The notes under the pieces: generated by a model | What the model saw: only the letters and a program-made list of their open reading frames with translations | Told to the model about the DNA's origin: nothing | Databases searched by the model: none | Translations under genes and position numbers: made by a program | In this document: positions 49,968 through 55,480 of the stretch, piece after piece | How the letters are laid out: every line of letters starts with the position of its first letter | How positions within the stretch are numbered: position 1 is the first letter of the stretch | Origin: JBCCMQ01 sp039026235 | GTDB lineage: Bacteria; Pseudomonadota; Alphaproteobacteria; Rhodobacterales; Rhodobacteraceae | NCBI GenBank assembly: GCA_039026235.1 | Contig: JBCCMQ010000019.1 | Location: 1 to 55,480, forward strand | Reading direction: 5' to 3' | Length of the DNA: 55,480 bases

Positions 49968-50627
49968 CTAGGGCGCGGCCTGCGCGATCCTGACCAGAAC
50001 GGCCGAAAAGAACACCACGCTCGCCGCCAGTACGAAGACATGCCAGATGGTGTTGTGATAGGGCAGGCTGTCCCAAAGCAGGAAAATGACGCCGGCCGTG
50101 TAAAGCAGACCGCCCACAACAATCAGGACCAGAACCGCCGTCGACAGGGTGTCGAGCATGCCGTGGCCCAGAAACAGCGCCGCCCAGCCCATGCCGAGGT
50201 ACATGCCAAGGCTGAGCCACTTGAAGCGGAACGGCGCCGCTAGCTTGATACCGGCCCCGGCAAAGGCAGCCCCCCAAAGTCCGGTCAACAGCCAGACACC
50301 CTGCCCGCCCGACATCAGCGTGAACGGCGTATAGGTTCCGGCGATTTTGAAGTAGATGCCCGCATGGTCGAGCCCGCGCAAAAGCCGCGCCCAATCGCTG
50401 TATTCAAAGATGTTGTAAAGCGCCGAAAACAACAGCATCGCGATCAGCGTGCCGCCATAGATCGACGCGCCCACGATCGCCGGCGCACCGGTGTGCCACA
50501 TCACGGCCAGAGTGATCAGGACGGGCACCGACGCAATCGCCCAGGTCAACCCGAGGACATGCACTATGCCGTCCGAGAACCTCTCGGCCTTGCTATAGTA
50601 CGGTCGCTGCGTGGCCACATTCCACAT
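49968..50627 (-). CDS. hemolysin III / PAQR family membrane protein
   Basis: A 219-residue protein with seven predicted helices. Family motifs are SALYNIF, the His in LDHAGIYFKIAGTYTPF and HNTIWHVFVLAAS (metal-binding His). Despite the name, the bacterial members are probably membrane hydrolase- or receptor-like with unknown substrates. ATG 50627 chosen; an 18-codon extension is weak. Convergent with yidD. Confidence 0.9.
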   Translation of the reverse strand: MWNVATQRPYYSKAERFSDGIVHVLGLTWAIASVPVLITLAVMWHTGAPAIVGASIYGGTLIAMLLFSALYNIFEYSDWARLLRGLDHAGIYFKIAGTYTPFTLMSGGQGVWLLTGLWGAAFAGAGIKLAAPFRFKWLSLGMYLGMGWAALFLGHGMLDTLSTAVLVLIVVGGLLYTAGVIFLLWDSLPYHNTIWHVFVLAASVVFFSAVLVRIAQAAP

Positions 50628-50713
50628 GGAACGAGTGTAAGCTGAAAAGCCGGGGGCAAAAAAGGTCCCTGCGGGAAACACTCCGTGAACGGGGATGACG
50701 GGGCCGGCTCTGC

Positions 50714-50769
50714 AAAAGTAAAAGGCGGCAGCGCGCGATCACCCACCACTGACCGAATGCGCGCTGCCG
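50714..50769 (-). terminator. rho-independent terminator (minus strand)
   Basis: CGGCAGCGCGC / GCGCGCTGCCG, a perfect 11-bp stem with a 22-nt loop, followed on the minus strand by CCTTTTACTTTT. It would end transcription of the small lipoprotein gene or of the structured RNA upstream. Confidence 0.8.
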
Positions 50770-50870
50770 TCCCGACCCGGGCTGCTCATCCCGGGGGCGT
50801 ACGGGCATGGGGCTGCCCGCACGCTGTCTGATCCGCCGGTGTCCCGAACCCCTTCCCGTTACTAAGCCAA
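50714..50870 (-). ncRNA. possible structured small RNA or long 3' UTR
   Basis: On the minus strand three GC-rich stem-loops follow each other: an 11-bp stem with one mismatch at 50797-50824 (GCGTGCGGGCA / TGCCCGTACGC), CCCGGG-N8-CCCGGG at 50776-50795, and the terminator stem at 50726-50769. There is no reading frame here. It could be a separate small RNA or a structured 3' end of the lipoprotein mRNA. I recognise no known RNA family. Confidence 0.4.
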
Positions 50871-51086
50871 TCAGCCCCGAGGCATGGGTCTGAGAGAAAG
50901 CGTGTCGTCCGGTTCTTGAATGACCGGGGGATCAGATGTCACTTCCGGCGGCGCCGGTTGGCATGCCGCCGTCAGCGCCACCACAATAAGGGCCAGAATA
51001 ATGACGATGTCCGGCGTTTTCGGTTCGATCCGCTGGACCAACCTTGTGATTTGACCTGCAGAAACCCGCCTCAGCACTGTTTTCAT
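50871..51086 (-). CDS. small lipoprotein-like hypothetical protein
   Basis: A 71-residue protein: basic N-terminus, one hydrophobic stretch (DIVIILALIVVALTAAC) ending in a lipobox-like LTAAC, then a short proline-rich tail. GGAG lies 7 nt before the ATG. Divergent from the DUF6502 gene and with one of the two matching palindromes directly upstream. No family recognised. Confidence 0.65.
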   Translation of the reverse strand: MKTVLRRVSAGQITRLVQRIEPKTPDIVIILALIVVALTAACQPAPPEVTSDPPVIQEPDDTLSLRPMPRG

Positions 51087-51100
51087 TGTTTAACTCCAGA

Positions 51101-51117
51101 ATGTGCAAATTACACAT
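51101..51117. promoter_or_regulatory. 17-bp palindrome, copy 1
   Basis: ATGTGCAAATTACACAT: half sites ATGTG/CACAT with a 7-bp spacer. Sits 15 bp upstream of the small lipoprotein start (minus strand). Matches copy 2 at 51147 at GAATGTGCAxATxxCACAT including the preceding GA. Confidence 0.7.
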
Positions 51118-51146
51118 CCATGATTCGCTTGCATAAGTCAACGCGA

Positions 51147-51163
51147 ATGTGCATATCGCACAT
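51147..51163. promoter_or_regulatory. 17-bp palindrome, copy 2
   Basis: ATGTGCATATCGCACAT, same layout as copy 1, 46 bp away in the same orientation. It contains the GTG candidate start and ends right before the ATG candidate start of the DUF6502 gene. A TTACAC/CATAAG pair (51110-51137) would place the transcript start near here. Confidence 0.7.
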
Positions 51164-51928
51164 ATGATAAATATTCTGGATCGGTTTCTTGGGCAGGTCG
51201 CGCGTCTCATGGTGGCGCGCGGCATCCTGTTTCCAGAGTTCGCCGAACGCATGAAGGCCCACTATGTCGAGGCCGCCAGGGGCCTGACCGAGGGCAAGAT
51301 CACCGACAGTCGCCTGTCGCTGGCCACCGGGTTGCAGCGCCGCGACATTGCGCGGCTGAAGAATTTCCAGGGCCGGCCCGAACGTGCCACCCATCTTTCC
51401 CGACTGGTGGCGCTTTGGTTGAACGACCCGGATTATGCGCCCGGTGGCGCACCGCGCGCCCTGCCGCGCGCGGGCCCGGCACCGTCCTTCGAAGCTCTGG
51501 CCGCCCGCGTGCGGCGCGACGTGCATCCGCGGTCTATGCTTGAGACCCTGATCGCGGCAGGCACCGTTGGCCTGGATGCCGATGGAGAGACAACGACGCT
51601 CGCCGCCCACTCTTTTCAGCCACTGGCAGGAAGTGAAGATCAGCTGGATTACCTGTCGGCCAACCTCGGCGATCATCTGTCCGCTGCGACCGACAACGTG
51701 CTTGGCGCCGCACCGCCCTGGTTTGAACGCGCAGTGCACTACACGGCACTGACGGGCGATCAGATCGACACTCTGCGCAGCTTTCACGCTCGCGGGCAAA
51801 TGGCGCTGCTGGAAGATCTCAGCCGGCAGGCCGCGGCCATGAAGGCTGACGCCGTGGACGATCCCGATGCCCGGCACCGTTTCCGGGCCGGCGCTTACTT
51901 TTTCGGAACAGACGAAGGACCGGTGTGA
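51149..51928 (+). CDS. DUF6502 family protein, putative DNA-binding regulator
   Basis: A 259-residue (from GTG 51149) or 254-residue (from ATG 51164) protein. The N-terminal ~75 residues resemble DUF6502: LVARGILFPEFAERMKAHYV-like segment, then a helix-turn-helix-like SRLSLATGLQRRDIARLKN. The rest is helical, with SFEALAARVRRDVHPRSMLE and ending ...RFRAGAYFFGTDEGPV. No ribosome site precedes either start, so the mRNA may be leaderless. Two matched palindromes flank the start and suggest autoregulation. Its stop overlaps the next lipoprotein start (TGATG). Confidence 0.75.
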   Translation: MHIAHMINILDRFLGQVARLMVARGILFPEFAERMKAHYVEAARGLTEGKITDSRLSLATGLQRRDIARLKNFQGRPERATHLSRLVALWLNDPDYAPGGAPRALPRAGPAPSFEALAARVRRDVHPRSMLETLIAAGTVGLDADGETTTLAAHSFQPLAGSEDQLDYLSANLGDHLSAATDNVLGAAPPWFERAVHYTALTGDQIDTLRSFHARGQMALLEDLSRQAAAMKADAVDDPDARHRFRAGAYFFGTDEGPV

Positions 51929-52110
51929 TGGGAAAGCGGATTATCGTACTGGCTGCCATTGCCGGCGCTTTGGCCGCCTGCGCGCAGAAAGCCACGGAAC
52001 CGGCCCAGCCCGACCCGGTCATCGCGGCACCCGGTGTCGAAGAAAATTGTGACGGGATCGGCGGCACCGGCTGCCGCAACACCGGTTTCGCCTTTGCGCC
52101 CCTTCGCTAG
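51928..52110 (+). CDS. small lipoprotein
   Basis: A 60-residue protein with signal and lipobox: LAAIAGALAAC, Cys at about residue 18, then a mature part AQKATEPAQPDPVI with two further Cys (ENCDGIGGTGC). Translationally coupled to the DUF6502 gene. Its TAG overlaps the stop of the convergent DUF3833 gene. Function unknown. Confidence 0.75.
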   Translation: MGKRIIVLAAIAGALAACAQKATEPAQPDPVIAAPGVEENCDGIGGTGCRNTGFAFAPLR

Positions 52111-52637
52111 CTCAATTTCTCGAACATGATGATGACCTCGCCGATGTCGATGCCGAACTTGCGCATATAGGCGCGGTTCAGCAGCCGGTCTTCGCTCAAA
52201 AGCCACATCCAGTCGTCGAAACGCACACGCAACGTCCCGTCCGGCACCGGCAGGTCGATTTCATAGATCCAGTTGAAGGTGTCCCCGCGCTCTTCGCCCG
52301 AGGCCACGCCGATCACCCCCGGCGCGGTGCCCTGCCAGGTATCTTCGCCAGTCTTGACCAGCGTCCAAATGCGCTGCTCGGTCGATCCGTCCTCATAGCT
52401 GAAGTCTTCAACCAGCGTCAGCGTCCGGCCATCCCAGGTGCCATCGATCCTGACTTCGAAACGCCGCCCGACCGTGCCAAACAGGTCCTGAAACTGGCCA
52501 TAGGCGATCAGTTCGCCTTCAAAGAACTCTTCCAGGTTCAGCTTGCGCGTGCTGAGCAAATCGTCATCCAGTGACGGCTTGCCGGCACATCCCGCAACCA
52601 CTGCCGCCAGAATTGCCGCACCGATCAGTCGAAGCAT
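52107..52637 (-). CDS. DUF3833 family lipoprotein
   Basis: A 176-residue lipoprotein: MLRLIGAAILAAVVAGCAGK with lipobox VAGC, then the DUF3833 pattern (LNLEEFFEGELIAYGQFQDL, FEVRIDGTWDGRTLTLVEDF, WTLVKTGEDTWQGTAP, FDDWMWLLSEDRLLNRAYM). ATG 52637 is the only start that leaves a good signal; the longer frame upstream is not protein-like. Probably outer-membrane anchored; function unknown. Confidence 0.9.
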   Translation of the reverse strand: MLRLIGAAILAAVVAGCAGKPSLDDDLLSTRKLNLEEFFEGELIAYGQFQDLFGTVGRRFEVRIDGTWDGRTLTLVEDFSYEDGSTEQRIWTLVKTGEDTWQGTAPGVIGVASGEERGDTFNWIYEIDLPVPDGTLRVRFDDWMWLLSEDRLLNRAYMRKFGIDIGEVIIMFEKLS

Positions 52638-52749
52638 GTCCAGACCCTTTCTTTTAGGGTAATACGCTGCGACAGGCCGGGCGGATTTCGCAACGCCTTT
52701 GCAATCCGTCCAGCGCTTTGGCAAAACGCGCCGAACCCAGGGTAAAGCG

Positions 52750-53619
52750 ATGCTAGACCAGAACGAAGACATCCACCCGTTGTTTTCCGGCGCGCCCGCG
52801 ACCACGGAATTCAAGAAGCTGCGCAAACGGATCGTGCGCCAGACCCGCGAAGCGCTTGACGACTACGCGATGGTGACACCCGGCGCCCGCTGGCTGGTCT
52901 GCTTGTCCGGCGGCAAAGACAGCTATACGCTGCTGGCTGTCCTGCACGAACTGCAATGGCGCGGCCTCTTGCCGGTCGAAATTCTGGCCTGCAACCTCGA
53001 CCAGGGCCAACCGGGCTTTCCCGCAACCGTCCTGCCGGAATTTCTGAACCGCATGGGCGTGCCCAACCGGATCGAATACCAGGACACTTATTCTATCGTC
53101 ACCGACAAGGTGCCGGCCGGGCGCACCTACTGCGCCCTCTGCTCACGGCTTCGACGCGGCAACCTCTACCGCGTCGCACGCGAAGAAGGCTGCAGTGCCG
53201 TGGTGCTTGGCCACCACCGCGATGACATTCTCGAGACCTTTTTTATGAACCTGTTCCACGGCGGCAGACTGGCGACCATGCCGCCAAAACTCCTGAACGA
53301 AGACGGTGATCTTCTGGTTCTGCGACCGCTCGCCCATGTGGCCGAAGCTGATTGCAACCGGTTTGCCCGGGCCATGGACTACCCGATCATCCCCTGCGAT
53401 CTCTGCGGCAGCCAGGACGGGCTTCAGCGCCAGCAGATCAAGGCGATACTAGACCAGTGGGAAGCCAACAGCCCGGGGCGGCGGCAGGTAATCTTCCGCG
53501 CGCTGACCAATGCAAGGCCGTCACATCTTTTGGACCCCGCCCTGTTCGATTTCGCCGCGCTTGGCGGCAATCTTGCGAATTTTACACAATCAAAGGCCGA
53601 TCCGCCCTCCGAGCGTTAA
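52750..53619 (+). CDS. ttcA: tRNA 2-thiocytidine(32) synthetase TtcA
   Basis: A 289-residue ATP pyrophosphatase: PP-loop CLSGGKDSYT (residues 51-60), CALC (C128, C131) and CDLCG (C216, C219), the Cys set that binds the [4Fe-4S] cluster. LGHHRDDILETFFMNLFHGG is diagnostic for the TtcA group. It thiolates C32 of certain tRNAs, including some tRNA-Arg species. ATG 52750 (MLDQNED). Divergent from the DUF3833 gene. Confidence 0.96.
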   Translation: MLDQNEDIHPLFSGAPATTEFKKLRKRIVRQTREALDDYAMVTPGARWLVCLSGGKDSYTLLAVLHELQWRGLLPVEILACNLDQGQPGFPATVLPEFLNRMGVPNRIEYQDTYSIVTDKVPAGRTYCALCSRLRRGNLYRVAREEGCSAVVLGHHRDDILETFFMNLFHGGRLATMPPKLLNEDGDLLVLRPLAHVAEADCNRFARAMDYPIIPCDLCGSQDGLQRQQIKAILDQWEANSPGRRQVIFRALTNARPSHLLDPALFDFAALGGNLANFTQSKADPPSER

Positions 53620-53683
53620 CGCCATCGTGACGGCTTGGCGCCTAGTGTTTGTCCGATTGTTAAAGAGATCGGGGATCACAGCA

Positions 53684-55231
53684 ATGCCCAGTACTCAAAA
53701 CTCCGCATTGGGCCACGCACGCGTTTGGTTTGGCCGCTTGGCTGATCCACAGCTACTGGCGTTCGTGCCGGCCGTGGTGGTGACGTGGTACTGGTTCGGG
53801 GCTCAGGCGGCGTTGATTCTCAGCCTGCTCGCGCTGCCCGTCTACGTGATGATCGCCCGCACCACGCGCAGGGCGCGCCTGCCGCAGGGACGCCAACCGA
53901 CGGACGGGCTGACCGGGCTCGCACTTCGGGCAGAACTGATTGGTGAGCTTGACCGCTTCCTGGTGGAACGCCGCGACCGGGGGCTCTCGACCGCCTGCCT
54001 GGCCCTTGAGATCGACGAGTTCAAAGAGCTTGGCGAACGCCACGGACCCGCAGCGGCCGAAACCGCCATCCGCAAGATAAGCGAACGGCTCAGCGGGGTC
54101 CTGCGTGACGGTGACATCGTAGCACGGCTCGATGGCGCAACCTTCGGCGTCATGCTTTCGCCCGTCCGCGTAATCGATCTTGAAGGTGTCATCCAACTCG
54201 CGTCGCGTATTCAGGGCGCCGTGGGGGAACCCATTCCTGTCGACAGCCTGACACTCTATGTCAGCTGTTCGGTGGGCTTCTGCCAGAGTTCGCGCACCGA
54301 AGAAGACGACGGCGGCAAGATGTTGCTGGCGGCTGAAAACGCCATGATCGAAGCCCGCCGCAGCAGACCGGGGTCGATCCGCGCCTTCTCGAAGGAGATG
54401 AAGAAACGGCTGAAGGCCCATCAGAACCTGATGGAAGACGCGCGCGTCGCCCTGGAACTGGGACAGATTTCCGCCTGGTACCAGCCGCAGATTTCGACCG
54501 AGACCGGCCAGGTGACCGGCTTCGAAGCTCTTGCGCGCTGGGCCCATCCCGAACGCGGCCTGATCCCGCCGGTTGAATTCTTGCCGGCCGTGCAAGAAGC
54601 CGGGCTTTACAGCCGGCTGGGCGAAGTGATGATGTACAACGCCCTCAGCGCACTCAAGAACTGGGACCGGGCCGGCCTGAAGGTGCCCAGCGTCGCGGTC
54701 AACTTCTCGGATACGGAATTGCGCGACCCCAAGCTGATGGAAAAGGTCCGGTGGGAGCTCGACCGCTTCAGCCTGACGCCCGATCGTTTGACCATCGAGA
54801 TCCTGGAAGATGTTGTCGCCGACAACGAAGACGACACAATTCCATCCAATATTCGGTCCCTTTCCGAGATCGGCTGCAAGATCGATCTAGACGATTTCGG
54901 CACCGGGCACGCATCGATTGCAAGCATCCGGCGTTTCGCCATCAACCGCATCAAGATCGACCGCTCTTTCATCGCCAAGATCGATCAGGACCCTGATCAG
55001 CAGAGGATGCTTTCCGCTATTCTGATGATGGCCGAACGGCTGGAGCTTGAGACCCTGGCGGAAGGTGTCGAATCCCTGGGCGAACGATCGGTTCTGGCGC
55101 AGCTTGGGTGCAGCCATATTCAGGGCTATGGCATCGCCCGACCCATGCCCTTTGACGAAACGCTCGTCTGGCTGCCGAAACACGACGCCAAACTCGGCGC
55201 CGCCCCGGACGTCGGTCGCGAAGCCGGGTAA
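53684..55231 (+). CDS. c-di-GMP phosphodiesterase with degenerate GGDEF and intact EAL domain
   Basis: A 515-residue protein with two N-terminal membrane helices (about 22-57), a GGDEF-fold domain (75-240) in which the signature is DGATF (150-154), so cyclase activity is unlikely, and an EAL domain from about 250. EAL is intact: EALARW (E281), VAVNFSDTEL, IEILED, DLDDFGTG, IKIDRSF and AEGVES all present, so it should cleave c-di-GMP. ATG 53684 (MPSTQNSALG) is the first start after ttcA (64 bp). Likely lowers c-di-GMP and favours motility; signal unknown. Confidence 0.93.
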   Translation: MPSTQNSALGHARVWFGRLADPQLLAFVPAVVVTWYWFGAQAALILSLLALPVYVMIARTTRRARLPQGRQPTDGLTGLALRAELIGELDRFLVERRDRGLSTACLALEIDEFKELGERHGPAAAETAIRKISERLSGVLRDGDIVARLDGATFGVMLSPVRVIDLEGVIQLASRIQGAVGEPIPVDSLTLYVSCSVGFCQSSRTEEDDGGKMLLAAENAMIEARRSRPGSIRAFSKEMKKRLKAHQNLMEDARVALELGQISAWYQPQISTETGQVTGFEALARWAHPERGLIPPVEFLPAVQEAGLYSRLGEVMMYNALSALKNWDRAGLKVPSVAVNFSDTELRDPKLMEKVRWELDRFSLTPDRLTIEILEDVVADNEDDTIPSNIRSLSEIGCKIDLDDFGTGHASIASIRRFAINRIKIDRSFIAKIDQDPDQQRMLSAILMMAERLELETLAEGVESLGERSVLAQLGCSHIQGYGIARPMPFDETLVWLPKHDAKLGAAPDVGREAG

Positions 55232-55425
55232 CCCCGCCGACGACCTTCGTTCGCTGGCACCACGCCTGCAATTTTGGTCCTGCCGGCACGCCCCGGCGAC
55301 CGGCGCCTTTCACCGGCGCACCCCAGCCCTGCCGCATCCCCGTGCCGCATCCGAAATGCCTTGACCTTTCGGGTGATGCGCTGTTGAACCTCTGCCAGTT
55401 TGGCAAGCGGGCAGGCCCAGTTTTC

Positions 55426-55480
55426 ATGGACGATCAGAACAAGAACCTCATTCTCGCGACGGCGCTCAGTTTGCTCGTGA
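55426..55480 (+). CDS. yidC: membrane protein insertase YidC (N-terminus only)
   Basis: Eighteen codons before the window ends: MDDQNKNLILATALSLLV, the conserved start of alphaproteobacterial YidC with the beginning of its first membrane helix. It belongs to the rpmH-rnpA-yidD block, separated here by six genes. 55232-55425 upstream holds no gene. Confidence 0.93.
   Translation, partial: MDDQNKNLILATALSLLV

Noticed and set aside
1..55480. CRISPR arrays, rRNA genes and known riboswitches
   Set aside because: No regularly spaced repeats, no rRNA-like sequence and no recognised riboswitch core were seen.

Overview
The window reads as chromosomal DNA of a marine Rhodobacteraceae (Roseobacter-group) alphaproteobacterium. 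I infer this from the roughly 60% GC content, the sulfite dehydrogenase set beside phosphate acetyltransferase, TRAP and sugar ABC transporters, the De Ley-Doudoroff sugar genes, and the rpmH-rnpA-yidD/yidC block. No species assignment is possible from sequence inspection alone.

Layout. (1) 1-9929: a sulfur/C2 region. It holds the end-cut phosphate acetyltransferase, a short-type citrate/2-methylcitrate synthase, an MFS carrier, and soeA, soeB, soeC for a cytoplasm-facing membrane sulfite dehydrogenase. Three unrelated small genes sit between soeA and soeB. Pta next to SoeABC suggests sulfonate (for example taurine/sulfoacetaldehyde) breakdown, where both acetyl phosphate and sulfite are made. 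(2) 9926-15366: a LacI-controlled CUT1 sugar ABC operon (ATPase, binding protein, two permeases, LacI) whose promoter is flanked by two LacI-type palindromes. (3) 15573-28355: an IclR-controlled galactoside regulon. IclR and an ATPase run leftward. Rightward are a binding protein, two permeases, GH4 alpha-galactosidase-like enzyme, galactose dehydrogenase-like SDR, KDGal kinase, KDPGal aldolase, lactonase, GH42 beta-galactosidase and aldose 1-epimerase, mostly with overlapping stops and starts. Only galactonate dehydratase is missing for a complete oxidative galactose route. (4) 28463-31558: a 1031-residue RTX protein with dockerin-like and RCC1 repeats. (5) 32386-38982: a TAXI-TRAP transporter, a D-amino-acid-oxidase-like flavoprotein, LysR, and a D-cysteine desulfhydrase/ACC deaminase/cysteate lyase-family PLP enzyme.

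(6) 39329-44700: an accessory patch ending at a tRNA-Arg. It has a small secreted Cys-containing protein, an AT-rich gap, a decayed IS3-family element (40281-41794), a KAP-type P-loop NTPase that is frameshifted and cut off by the IS, and an unrecognised six-helix membrane protein. This is the best candidate for a little-known (possibly phage-defence) system, now damaged. (7) 44850-48847: an orphan histidine kinase, a Lpd/MerA-like flavoprotein and a TVP38-type membrane protein. (8) 49149-55480: core genes rpmH, rnpA, yidD, ttcA and the start of yidC, interspersed with a hemolysin-III family protein, a DUF6502 putative regulator with two matching 17-bp palindromes, lipoproteins, an EAL phosphodiesterase with a dead GGDEF domain, and a highly structured possible small RNA.

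Operons rely heavily on overlapping ATGA/TGATG or TTGA junctions. Stem-loops follow both ABC binding-protein genes and the TRAP binding-protein gene, a usual way to make more binding protein than membrane subunits.
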